64,000 bases of DNA from Pseudoips prasinana. Taxonomy: Eukaryota; Arthropoda; Insecta; Lepidoptera; Nolidae. The notes under the pieces are model-generated. The model had not been told where the DNA came from, made no database searches, and worked only from the letters and a program-made list of their open reading frames with translations. Below, piece after piece: positions 18,077 to 28,837 of the stretch. Position 1 is the first letter of the stretch. Each line of letters opens with the position of its first letter. Location: the NCBI GenBank assembly GCA_951640165.1, contig OX621240.1, positions 7,762,713 through 7,826,712 on the forward strand, given 5' to 3'. A program made the translations under genes and the position numbers.

Positions 18077-21054
18077 ATAAATAAATAAAATAAATAAAAA
18101 AGGTTTTTATTCACGTAGACTTTAAAAAAGCGCTTGTAAATAGTCAGAACATGTTTGTAGTAATATAGTTGTATACATTAGATATTATTTCTAGTAACAT
18201 AGATATTTAGGTACATCTTGTATGAAAACATTTATAAAATTTATTTTATTACAGAAATGATATTTAGCTAGCTCGTATCAAGTTATTGTCAAGAGATTAT
18301 GTTTAATTATCTAGTTTAAGTCTAATATTTTTACTACATATTGTCAATGGTTCTGTCTATATTAAAGGTATTATTATTATGACGGACCTTGTGTTAATAA
18401 CGACGGTCGCGCTTTAATGCTACCACCGGATCCAATGCGCCCCAACTGAGAAGACCCAGCGAAACAAACTCAGTGGGTTCATCTACTACCGGTTTCAACA
18501 CGACCCAGTTGAGACGGTCCGGCGAAACATACTCAAGCGGGCATGAACACGGGATTTGGTCCAATTAGAGTAATTATTTAGTAGGCAAACACAATATATG
18601 CTCGATCGGTTGTCTGAATGCTTATTATTTTAGATTATATTTAGGTATACAAAAGAAAAACTTCGAAACAATAACATTATTCATTTTGAGACAGAGTCAA
18701 TAATTTTAAATTAAGTATATGATAGCAATCATTTACAGATAGTTCACGTAACACAGCAGATCAGTCATGTCTATATGGCTACAAGATCTCCAGCGAGCAA
18801 TGTGCAGGTAGGAAGTGAGAGCCAGACGTCTTTGTCATCGATGTACTCTTTAGTGGTGTAATAACCCCTAGCCATAAGTATACGTTTAATATGTGTTTTA
18901 AAACTTGTGTCAGGCAGATCAGTAATTTGAGTAGGAAGCTTGTTATAAAACCTAATACAATTTCCTAAAAATGATTTATTAGTTTTGCTTACTCTAAAGC
19001 CTGGCATGGCTAGTTTGTTTTTATTCCTAGTATTTATATTATGCAGTTCACTTTTCTTTTTATAATTATGAATATTTTTTCTAACAAACATTATATTCTG
19101 ATATATATATTCCGATGGCACAGTAAGTATATTTATTTCTTTAAACAAATTTCGCAAAGAATCGCGACTGCCTAAACCATAAATGGCTCTGACTGCTCTT
19201 TTCTGCAATACAAAAATAGTACCTATGTCAGCCGCCGAACCCCACAGCAGAATGCCATACGACATAATGCTATGAAAGTACGCGAAATACACTAATCTAG
19301 CAGTTTGTTCATCTGACAATTGCCTTATTTTCCAGACAGCATAGGAAGCCGAACTTAATTTACCTGCTAACTTTTCAATCTGAGGACCCCATTGCAATTT
19401 TGAATCAAGTGTCAATCCTAAAAATACGGTCGATGGGACTAGATCTAATATTTTCGCATTAAGTGCAACTGTTGGTACAATTTGAGTCACATTCGGCAAT
19501 GAGAACCTGATGCATTTAGTTTTCCCTGCATTTAACAAGAGATTATTTGCCGAAAACCATTCTGATATAAAGCTGAGTGTTTTATTATGCTCAATAAGAT
19601 CTTTATCCTTTTTTTTTACTTTAAATATGAGCGAAGTATCATCAGCGAACAAAACTATGTCTGATACTTTCTCTACCAGATAAGGGAGATCATTTATATA
19701 AACTAGAAATAAAAATGGGCCCAATATAGATCCTTGGGGCACCCCCATTTTCACAGGATGACGTGCCGAAGTGGCACCGCCTATCGAAACCATCTGTTGT
19801 CGCCCCGATAAATAGGACATCACAAGATCAAGAGATGTGCCAGATATTCCATAGTACTTCAGTTTAACAACGAGCGTACGATGATCAACGCAATCGAAAG
19901 CCTTAGAGAGATCACAGAAAACTCCCAGCGCATCCTGTGATCCCTCCCAAGCCTCCAATATTGACCTAATTAATGTGCAACCTGCATCCTGAGTAGAGCG
20001 GCCCCTTGTAAACCCGAACTGCTTGTTATGCAATATCTCATTCACGTTAAAGTGCGACAACATTTGGCTGAGCATCAGCTTTTCAAATATTTTACTTAAA
20101 GCTGGTAGTATTGAGATAGGCCTATAATTCGTGGCATTTTTTGAACAACCTGCCTTGAAAATGGGTATTATCTTACTTATTTTCATTAAATCGGGAAAGA
20201 CACCATCACTTATACAGCCATTGAAGATGGCTGCAAGAATTGTAGCAATGTTTAGTATGATTGATTCAATTGCTTTAACAGACAGTCCCCACAAATCTTC
20301 TGTGCCTTTCCTTTTAATACTCTTAAAAGCTTTTATAATATCATCACTTGTTACGGATTTAAAACTAAAGTTAGGTACAGTTTGTTTTACGCTTTGATTT
20401 AAAAAGAGTTCAGCCACATCTGGTGATGATGCGAGACACTTAGTAATATCCACGGGTATATTTGCAAAAAAAGCAGCTAAAAAATTGGCAATGGTAAGCT
20501 TGTCTGAAACCAGTTCATCACCAATATTCAATACTAATGTTTGATCTCTTGATCTACTTTTACCAGTTTCAGTATTAATTATTTGCCAAGCTGATTTTAT
20601 TTTATTATCAGATTTTTTAATTTTATCTCTTATATATAAAGATTTAGCTTGAATGCAAACCTTTTTAAAAATTTTTGAATAATTTCTAACATAATTAATG
20701 AAATTGACATCAGGGTTATAGGACCTTCTGTCATACAACTCATATAAAAAATCTCTACTCAGTCTAATGCCTTGAGTTGCCCAAGAACTAAATTTTATCT
20801 TATTACTGTCAACCGTTATGTTTTTTATTTTACAAGCTTTATTAAATTCTTTGCAAATACAGTGGAATAATGTAGTGTACATATCGTTAGGCTTACTTTT
20901 GTTTGGCAATAGATGGCACAAACTATTCTCCAGGTTGTTACTGAACTTTCCCAAATTAGATTTTGTTAAAGGTCTAAAACTAATTTTTTGTTTATTTATA
21001 TTTATCTCATTTTTTATCTTTACTATTTGGCATTTATGGTCAGAGCGAACACCA
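18077..21054 (-). mobile_element. Jockey/CR1-like LINE, 5'-truncated, inserted in a SINE
   Basis: On the minus strand: the endonuclease end (..SDHKCQIVKI), reverse transcriptase, a 690-bp 3' UTR and a (TTTA)n-rich tail at 18077-18110. The 3' UTR has an almost identical second copy at 35320-36010. Truncation is just upstream of the conserved SDH of the endonuclease domain. The target duplication is not clear. Confidence 0.9.
18771..21051 (-). CDS. LINE ORF2 protein, reverse transcriptase (5'-truncated)
   Basis: The frame is open from the truncation point (about 21051) to the stop, including about 30 residues upstream of the first ATG at 20954. Visible parts: the last endonuclease motif SDHKC; reverse transcriptase blocks YRPISILPALSKIFEKLM, FGFTRGRSTQDA, GVFCDLSKAFDCVDH, GVPQGSILGPFLFLVYINDLP and VLFADDTSLIF (FADD at 19640-19651); the thumb; and the C-terminal FLGNCIRFYNKLP, TSFKTHIKRIL. 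No RNase H domain. It is uninterrupted over more than 750 codons, so the insertion is young, yet it cannot be autonomous without the endonuclease. Confidence 0.93.
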
Positions 21055-21172
21055 GAATACTTATCTATCTATATAAGTATGTATATTGTCGCCTGGTACC
21101 TACCCATAGTACAAGCTTTGCTTAGTTTGGGGCTAGGATGATCTGTGTGACATTGTCCCTAGATATTATTAT
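21055..21172 (+). mobile_element. SINE family 4, right part
   Basis: It resumes 'aatacttatctatctatataagtatgtatattgtcgcctgg' and ends 'gatctgtgtgacattgtccctagata' with an ATT tail, completing the copy begun at 17938. Confidence 0.8.
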
Positions 21173-21407
21173 TATTATTATATTACTGTTCTAAAAACTT
21201 GTACTATTCCTAATACTGATTTAAACATAATTTTAATTATATATGACCTGCCCCAACCAAATTCGAAAAATGGTTAATTTAAAATCAGTTGACAAACAAC
21301 AGTGAAATTGCATAACATACATAAAAATTGTCCAATTGATAACTTGTAGTCTTGTAGTCAGTAAAAAATTAAGAATATTTACTTCAAAATGTCAGTGTCA
21401 TACTCAC

Positions 21408-21529
21408 AGCAGCACATATTTGACAGTCATAACATTGTCTTCAAAGTCTTCGCTGGGACTGCATTTGGCCATTGAAACATTCATATCTTTCATTATGACA
21501 AATCTTCTTGTTGCATTGTACAACTCGTC
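21408..21529 (-). CDS. ELAC2: ELAC2 coding exon 3
   Basis: Acceptor tgggcacag|GACGAG, donor CTGCT|gtgagt. It codes DELYNATRRFVIMKDMNVSM then SEDFEDNVMTVKYVLL, in the place of the ELAC2 'eyeDetMTVyqIPI' segment. It enters in phase 0 and leaves two bases. Confidence 0.88.
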
Positions 21530-21605
21530 CTGTGCCCACATAACAAAATATTATTAAAAGAACAAACATTATGTTCTGAACAATTAAATCATTTGTTCCG
21601 TACAA

Positions 21606-21646
21606 ATATATATATTACAATAAAAATATATATATTACAATAAATG
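21606..21646 (+). repeat. Short direct repeat
   Basis: The unit 'atatatatattacaataaa' occurs twice in tandem. AT-rich, probably replication slippage. Confidence 0.6.
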
Positions 21647-22175
21647 TACGACACAGTGGTGTATGACACACCAAAAACTATATAAAAAAAACATTTTATT
21701 AAACACAGGCAGAATCAAACAATTTTTGAAATTTGAATATGGTATTTAATAATAATAATTTTTATTTCAGACTTAAAAGTCTGAAAAAAAAACATCAAAT
21801 TAACATATATTATGTAGTTTATAAATATATTCTATATAATTACAATATGATCAGACTTTAATTTTTAATAATTGTAGTAAAAATAAATAAATTAATAATA
21901 TACAAATATGTAGCGTGTAATGTCAATGTAAGACAATATTATTTTTGCTTGCAACACCATATTGTTTTAACATAATTTAAATATATATTTTTTTTATTAA
22001 TTGGTGATTTAAAAATAATGCTTTTAAATAGCCATAGAGTATAAAAAAATAATTATGTTTAGGTAAATCACTACATAGTAAAATTAGTTGAGCTTCACAG
22101 GCCAACAGCGAAAATATCCTTAGATATTTTGTGAGTTATTATACCCTCATGTTATAAATATCAAGAACAACATAC

Positions 22176-22362
22176 CAGTCCTTCAGGCCCATGTAATGTT
22201 ATATTGGGGACACCGACATCTTGCAGAGTAAGGGAGAGCCCTGGCAGACCCCCTATGTTCCTCCAAGTCTTATTTGTTATGAAGATATGATCAAGTCGTG
22301 ATAATTTCACTTTGTGTTCATGGGCTAAGCGCTGTGTGCACTCACCACAATTGAACAAATAG
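22176..22362 (-). CDS. ELAC2: ELAC2 coding exon 2
   Basis: Acceptor tatttcag|CTATTT, donor GGACTG|gtatgt. It codes YLFNCGECTQRLAHEHKVKL, then LDHIFITNKTWRNIGGLPGL and ITLHGPEGL, a very close match to the N-terminal half of ELAC2. One residue is unusual: the normally glycine-rich NCGEGTQR block reads NCGECTQR (codon tgc for ggc). Confidence 0.97.
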
Positions 22363-22647
22363 CTGAAATATAAAGCTTCAAGTTAACACAAAAATAAAAG
22401 CTATTTATTATCAAAATCTTAAACTGTGCACTTAAATTGTTATATAATTTGAGTGCAAATGTTGCCTTGGCATGGCATGTGTATGTCAAATGAAGTCTTT
22501 TAATTTATTTCTTCTAAAGTGAAGGATAGTTAATCAATTTATGTGTAACTTTTTATTGTATGTATGAGACACAGTTTATTCACTGTATGTAAATTCATTT
22601 CTTATTTGATTAAAATTTTATTAAATATAAGCTGAGGTCAGTATTTT

Positions 22648-22702
22648 AACAGCCTCCAGTTTAGGATCAGATGGCAGTGTATTACCGTCCCAAGATATTT
22701 AT
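22648..22702 (+). mobile_element. SINE family 1 tail remnant
   Basis: 'tttaggatcagatggcagtgtattaccgtcccaagat' is a diverged family-1 tail. Confidence 0.4.
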
Positions 22703-22982
22703 TAAGCCAATACATATGATCATTTATAATATGGCATGCTGAGATTTCAAATTCCATTTATACCATTAATATGTTTTAAATTGTATTTATGTGGAATCAT
22801 CAATATTATTACCCTACCATGCAGATAAGATAAGATCATTTATTTGCCATAAAACATTGTTACAGGATGGTACATCTTAATATAAAGATAAAAGCCTTGG
22901 CAGGTAGCTAGAAAATTATACTCTGAAAATAACTGAAATAAACCATTCTAGCTATCTCTTCATCAGGAGTCACCTAATAGTT

Positions 22983-23026
22983 AAACCAGGAGCTGTCTAA
23001 TATAACTATTAGATAGCTCCTGGTTT
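22983..23026. repeat. 20-bp hairpin with 4-nt loop
   Basis: AAACCAGGAGCTGTCTAATA (22983-23002) pairs with 23007-23026. The only mismatch would be a G-U pair in RNA transcribed from the plus strand. It lies in ELAC2 intron 1. Confidence 0.85.
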
Positions 23027-23930
23027 ACACTTTACTGCATATTCCGCAGTACTTTATTTGCCTGATAGTATTTCTATTTACAAACCCTATTGTAGTTTTG
23101 AATTAATTGAGATACATAGGAACACAGTTGTCAGTAAAGAGGCCCAACTCAAAACTTAATGAATCCAACTCCATTAAGTTTTACATTGGTGGTCACATTA
23201 GGTTTTAACAATTGCACCATTTTAGTTTTCTTATAACTCCTAAAATGACTTTAAACCAACAACCAACTTTAATGACTATCATTTTCGGAGTCAAAATAAT
23301 GTTTGTCATTTTTTTAACTTTAATGAAGTGACATCTGCAATCAACACAACCTCATTCTGGTTTTGACTTTGTAAAACTTTATAAAAGTAAGATTAATCAT
23401 TTTATTCAAACCAATCAATAATGTATATACTGATTCTTGAATACTATTTAAGATGATGTAAAAATAAAAAATACTGTTCGCATGCCTGATTTTAAGGTAG
23501 AATATAGAGCACTATACCAACACTGTAAGAACTTGTACTTTTAACCTGTATTCTGTGAATACAGATTATTATGATTATGATTACAAGAATGAAAAGGCAG
23601 TGAATTGACTATGGGGATGCACATTACCACTGGAGATCCATCAGAGAGATTACTGTTTATGTCAACTTTCTGAATTCTAATGTCCATGTAAGAAATCAGA
23701 AGCTGCTTTGTTCTTAACAACATAGTGGTATCATTTTTTAACTATCCATCTTTTTGGTAAATGTAAAGTGAGAATTGATATTCTGGACACAAATAGCAGA
23801 ACAGCTGAGCATAATCCATTTTTATGGCAAATATTTATTTGAGATGACATTTCATGACAACAATGACACATTTCTAAATGTATGAAGAATGAAGCCTTGT
23901 TCCTTGTAATAAGATTTATAGCTACTACAT

Positions 23931-24026
23931 TATCTTCTTCTTTTTTAGAAATGGCAATTAGTGCTGATGTCGACAATGCTGCCAATGTCAGATTGTGAAA
24001 TGGGAAAATGTGTAATAATTTAATAC
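23931..24026 (+). repeat. Inverted duplicate D, arm 1
   Basis: 'atggcaattagtgctgatgtcgacaatgctgccaatgtcagattgtgaaatgggaaaa' is matched in reverse complement at 25505-25600 at roughly 85-90% by eye. The arms bracket ELAC2 exon 1. Confidence 0.75.
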
Positions 24027-24936
24027 AATTTTAACAACACTACATTGATATCACTAATTGTGTATCTTGCTGAGTGTGTCATAACACTGAAATAGACATA
24101 ATAATGATAATACATATTATAAATAAATAATAAATATGAACATGAATAATACCACCATAACCACAACATTCAGAGATAAGAGTTGTACCTACAATTTGAT
24201 GCGATTGCATCAGATAAAAGCCAATAAAACTATGAAAATTTCTGGGGATGAAAATGTCAATAATGATGAAAAGTTAATGGGGATAGGGATTTTTAAATTA
24301 GGGAGGCAACTGTACAAATTAAAAGCAGGATTAAGTTTCTAGCATTAAAAAAATATGTGGCCCAGAGAATCCAACCCACACACAGTAATGAATCCCGAAC
24401 CTGAATTAAACGGAATCTGCAAAGAACTGATGCAAGAGTTTTAGAGACTTTCTTATATCTGAAAAACCAAGGCTTTAAAGGTATATTGGATTGGATTGAG
24501 TAATAAAAGCTACCCTTCTTCTTACTGGAACTTTCCCAATTGATTTGCCATGACCTTTGTAGGTTTATTTTTGGGTGATTCAGTAAATCATAACCATAAA
24601 AACAATAATACAAGAAGTATTAGTATCCACCATTTGACATGTGACGGCATCTTTAGCAAATAAGTCACCACATTCATTGCTTCTAATGCCACAATGACTT
24701 GGAATCCAAGCCAGTAGAACAGTTTTCTGAATAAGATAATATTTCTAGAATAAGATCATACTAGGTCATAATAGTCAATTTCCTACTACACCTAAGTTCA
24801 AGGTTCAAGGGAACTACTTATATGAGCCATAGATAATTATTAGAAAGCTGAAGACCTTTCAAGAAAATAACAAATAAAGCCTTAACCATGTAAATACTTG
24901 TTCCAAACACTCGTCCTGCAGGATTACAAGACATAC

Positions 24937-25199
24937 CGTTTTTGATCAGTGAAGAGATACAATGTGTTGGGTGCTCCTCTCGCTCCTGAGCCCAAAACCT
25001 GAAGGTAAACAGTACTAGGGCCATACTTCTCAGACTTTTTCGATATGTTCTGTCTCTGTCGTTGCGCCTCCGCGATTCTTGCCGAATTCGCTTTCGGCAT
25101 GTCGGCTAGAAATTCCAATAGCTTCTTAGTACTACTAGATTTGAAACGAACACTACGTAAGCTAACTACACAGCTAAACAACACATTTATGCCGTACAT
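24937..25199 (-). CDS. ELAC2: ELAC2 coding exon 1, start codon and putative mitochondrial leader
   Basis: It starts MYGINVLFSCVVSLRSVRFK, followed by a serine/lysine stretch: basic, hydroxylated and nearly free of acidic residues, as expected of a mitochondrial leader. Then VYLQVLGSGARGAPNTLYLF, the first beta strand and loop of the N-terminal ELAC2 domain. Donor AAACG|gtatgt. A second ATG (MPKANS, about residue 34) could give a nuclear form, as described for ELAC2 in other animals by alternative initiation. No TATA box seen upstream. Confidence 0.93.
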
Positions 25200-25504
25200 G
25201 TGTTTTGAGGTTAATATTATTTAAGGCTAATGTTTACGAGCATTCCTAATGTAATTTGACGTGGGTTTGTAGTATTTTCATGGCTCAAAATAATTTACTT
25301 CTGGCTTTCATGACACTTTTTCAGATTTCGAACATTTTTTTAACTTTCCTCTGATTTTCTGTAATTTACAGATTTCAGAATGACAGCCAGCGAATCGACA
25401 AGATGACAGCTGACAAGTGTTACCTAGACAGCTAAACAAGAAAAATTTTCTCAGCAAGATACACAATTAGTGTTACCAATTTAGTGTCGTTAAAATTGAA
25501 TTAA

Positions 25505-25600
25505 TTTATTTTCACGTTTTCCCATTTCACAATCTGACATTGGCAGAATTGTCGACATCGGCACTAATTGCCATTTATAAAAAGAAGAAGAAGAAGAAAA
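25505..25600 (-). repeat. Inverted duplicate D, arm 2
   Basis: Reverse complement of 23931-24026, with a GAA-repeat edge (aagaagaagaagaag). It sits 300-400 bp upstream of the ELAC2 start codon. Confidence 0.75.
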
Positions 25601-26074
25601 ATTTTCTCTAGTTCTCTAAAAAATAATCATGACAAACCAATAAGTGGTCAGCGTGACATTCTGTTTTTCTTCTTCTTTCAAATCAATGTTACATGTGTGT
25701 GGTATTAGTTATTATCTTTGTAATAATTATGTGAAGTGATATCTCGGAGCAATAACAACTATAACAAGCATGTTTGTTATTCCTCCGAGACAGTGAACGC
25801 GGTCCCTGCTCCGAGAGTGATAAAATATGGTTTTGTGATGTTAACAAAAATCTAACTAGTAACCTTCCTGGTAACATGTCAAGTGTTAACTGTACTGTTA
25901 AGGATTATTATACCACAGATAACTACACTATACTACTAAAACTTTGTAATTCCGATTTACTGTAATGTATATATGCACACATTTTTTTAGTGTTATTGAA
26001 ATTTGTTAATGTCGTAAAGTTAGTTGATTCATACACTGCCTAGGAGGAGATCATCATCAGACTTGCATCAATTG

Positions 26075-26119
26075 AAGTACTTTCATTTATCATCATAAAT
26101 TATTAAACTAACATTTTAC
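26075..26119 (+). repeat. Direct repeat E, copy 1
   Basis: 'aagtactttcatttatcatcataaattatt..aactaacattttac' is repeated at 28793-28837 with four or so differences. Confidence 0.65.
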
Positions 26120-26504
26120 CAAGGCTGAAAAATGTTAGGCAAATTTTTCAATTATTGTAAAATGTTGGTTGGTTAAATATCAATCTTGGTGTCACTTGCA
26201 TCTCGTATAGATTTTTTTGTGATATAATAAAACATTCCGTTCTGGATAGGGTGCTAGATAGACGGTGTCTAATGTCTACAGTTTAATCAAAAGGGCTACA
26301 GTTTAATAAATGGTGTTAACTATGGGCTGCCATTTATTATGTAGCTTATTTCTTTTAAAGTTACGATGGCTACTCTTGCAATGGTGCGATAATGCCATAC
26401 TCGTCATGCGTATTTGTCTGAAAGAGATAGCCCTGTATCAATTTTGTTTATTCCTTTACGTTTAATGTAATCTAAAAATAGATGGGAGTTTCAGAAAGAG
26501 AATC

Positions 26505-26777
26505 TGACCCTATTACTAAGACTTCGCTGTCTGTCTGTTTGTCTGACCGTCTCTCACCAGGCTGTGTCTCATGAACCGCGATAGTTAGTTGAAATGTTCA
26601 CAGATTATGTATTTCTGTTGCCGCTATAACAATAAATACTAAAACACAACATAAAATAATTATTTAATAATAAAATAAACGAGTAAAAAATTCACGTTTG
26701 TTGTATTTTTGCTCGTTTTTATAGATAATGGTACAGAACCCTTCGTGTGCGAGTCTGACTTGCACTTGGCCGGTTTT
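26505..26777 (+). repeat. F-like repeat, variant body
   Basis: It begins 'gaccctattactaagacttcgctgtctgtctg' and ends 'ggtacagaacccttcgtgtgcgagtctgacttgcacttggccggttttt'. The 3' end is family F, the body ('tcaccaggctgtgtctcatgaaccgcgatag') is different, so it is a second subfamily sharing one terminus. Confidence 0.65.
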
Positions 26778-28458
26778 TGTTACTATCAGTATAAGTGATA
26801 CATATCATAAAGTTGATATTCACTTCGAATGGATCTATTTTTGAAATTCACTTTCTTTAAAACACAATTACAGATTCGTAAAATACGGTATCTTGCAAAA
26901 AAATACAGATTAAGAAACCCTTACATAAGTAAGTAAATGCTAAAATTTTAAAATATAATTTAGTGTAATGTAAACTTGTTTATTGTCTTAAGAATACGTT
27001 ATAGTAGATGACTTATATACAATTATTATGTATTATTGTTAAAGATTTATGTTCATAAAGTGATGATCAGAAAAATATGAATGTGTTTTCATTTCTCCAA
27101 AATATAAAAATTGAAATTAAATTCATTTAAAAATATATATACGGGGCATAATATGCGTCCCAGAGGCGTACACATATAAAATACAATCTATATGGAATAT
27201 AGTCTTCTTAAGAAACATTATATAGCTGGAATTTCAATTCGGAATATATACTATAAATAAGTTTATTTTGTTATGAATTATAACTTTAATTACGTTATTT
27301 ATTGAAACGAAAAAAGAATATGCATAAAAAGGAACAAAAAAATTAAATTCTTTAAAATGAAAACAACGCCGAAAATAGACAACATATTATAATAACATAA
27401 AAGTAAACCCGTTAAGAGTTACACAAATCCTAAAACATACGTCTCGCAGGCGTGCTATACGTCGATATATCATAGATGGTGATACTTACCATAACGACAC
27501 GGACACCGTCCCCTAGCTCCCTTCGACCACTGTGTTGGCAAAAAAATACGACGCGCTAGCTTCAACTCTTAAAAAGATACAAATAATATTCGATTGCATG
27601 TACGCCTCGCAGGCGTAGATTAAGCTTCTAGGGTTAATGTTCTTGTTTGTATGTGTTAAGTCTTGCAAGGTCTTCTACTTTCACCAAATTTAACATCCTA
27701 TAGTAATAGTTATACTCTTGTATGTAGCTTACCTGGGCAGTCGTCAGTAATTTTTAAGTTTGCAAATTATTAATTCTTTACGCCCGTTTGACTTGGGGAG
27801 GAATCTGGTGAATGTGTGACGAGAGCGTTAGAAACAGGCCAATGGAAGTTGAAGGAGAGAGAGATATAAGCTAGTGAAGATAGTTTCGAATAACAAAGTT
27901 TTACTTTAGTCGTGTGGTCACACACTAACACAACTTGTCTTTTTGTTTATTACATCACTGTTGTTGTATGGAGCTGGCAGGTAGATTCTAGACATTGAAA
28001 TTTAAGTGTTGCTAAAGAAATATAATAAAGTGAAAATGTTCTCGTCAATCACCTCTCCTTTTAGTTCCGTTAATTAGTCATGATGATAAATGAATATAAT
28101 TAAAATTATTCCTCGTTTTTATAAAAACGACTTGCCAGTTATGAAAATTCATGCTAGCCAAATAAACTACATAGTAACACTGATTTGGAAAAATGGCGTT
28201 CTATACAGCTGCGGGTTGCGCAATTTTTATGTAAATGTGCACGGAATTTATTAGATAAATTAAGTTTTGAGTGCAGCAAAGTTATTAGATTGTTGGCATG
28301 ATCTTTTCACGTTATTTATAGGGGAAAATAACATATTGTGTAATAATAATTTTAGTTCAGTGTAAACCTGTCATGGACCGTGTATTTTTTGTGTTGTGAT
28401 GTATGAAAACGATAAATAATGAAACGGAAAATAGTGCGTGTGTGCAAATAATGTGATA

Positions 28459-28558
28459 ATGATGGGTATGATATGGGTGGTGTTATTGGTGGCTTTGACC
28501 GGCTCACACCTGGGACAATGTTCGCCAGTCCGACCGTCACCGCAAACCTACCCTCATG
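28459..28558 (+). CDS. Exon 1 of a small type I membrane protein (signal peptide)
   Basis: It starts MMGMIWVVLLVALTGSHLGQ then CSPVRPSPQTYPH. A hydrophobic h-region (IWVVLLVALTG) is followed by a likely cleavage after GQC or SHLGQ. Donor CATG|gtgagt, one base left over. The ATG at 28459 is preceded two bases upstream by a start-stop ATGTGA (28451-28456). I do not recognise the family. Confidence 0.7.
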
Positions 28559-28792
28559 GTGAGTCATTTTGTACAAAAAATTAATGTTTTACGATAAGTA
28601 AATGCATAATTATCACTTGATCCACTTGCGTCGGTGTCTACCAGAGAGAATATGGGGACAGATTTAGTTTTCATCCAGCTGTATTGAATGTACAAATGAT
28701 AACATCTGTTTGCTTGATTCAGAACATAACTGCATCCATGTTACTAAGAGTACTGGTAAATTTCCGTTAAAGATACTGGATGATTATTATTA

Positions 28793-28837
28793 AAGTACCT
28801 TCATTTATCATCACAAATTATTCAACCAACATTTTAC
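28793..28837 (+). repeat. Direct repeat E, copy 2
   Basis: Second copy of 26075-26119, in the first intron of the plus-strand gene. Confidence 0.65.

Larger units (their letters stand above)
1..25199 (-). other. ELAC2: ELAC2 / long-form RNase Z gene (3' end outside window)
   Basis: RNase Z long form is a zinc phosphodiesterase that cuts the 3' trailer from precursor tRNAs in nucleus and mitochondria. Thirteen coding exons on the minus strand join to about 754 residues. Residues about 1-35 are basic and serine-rich with almost no acidic residues, as in a mitochondrial leader. Residues about 62-150 are the non-catalytic N-terminal metallo-beta-lactamase half (VYLQVLGSGARGAPNTLYLF). Residues about 191-285 form a lysine/proline-rich linker. 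The catalytic half starts near 563 (VVFLGTGSCIPSKTRN, with the PxKxRN loop), with SHLHADHH near 627-633 and YSGDT near 740. Human ELAC2 is about 826 residues (known), so roughly the last 100-150 residues are missing to the left. All junctions are GT/AG and phase-consistent. Introns are packed with SINE, LINE, mariner and Helitron copies. No TATA box was identified. Confidence 0.95.
25200..28458. other. Head-to-head intergenic region between ELAC2 and the membrane-protein gene
   Basis: It contains the likely promoters and 5' UTRs of both divergent genes. No TATA box or initiator could be assigned with confidence. It also holds arm 2 of inverted duplicate D, a direct repeat at 26075-26119 and an F-family fragment at 26505-26777. 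Short ORFs such as 25774-25965 show no domain. Confidence 0.6.

Noticed and set aside
23731..23985. Minus-strand ORF starting MAALSTSALIAISKKEED
   Set aside because: It begins in inverted duplicate arm D inside ELAC2 intron 1 and shows no domain or splice context.
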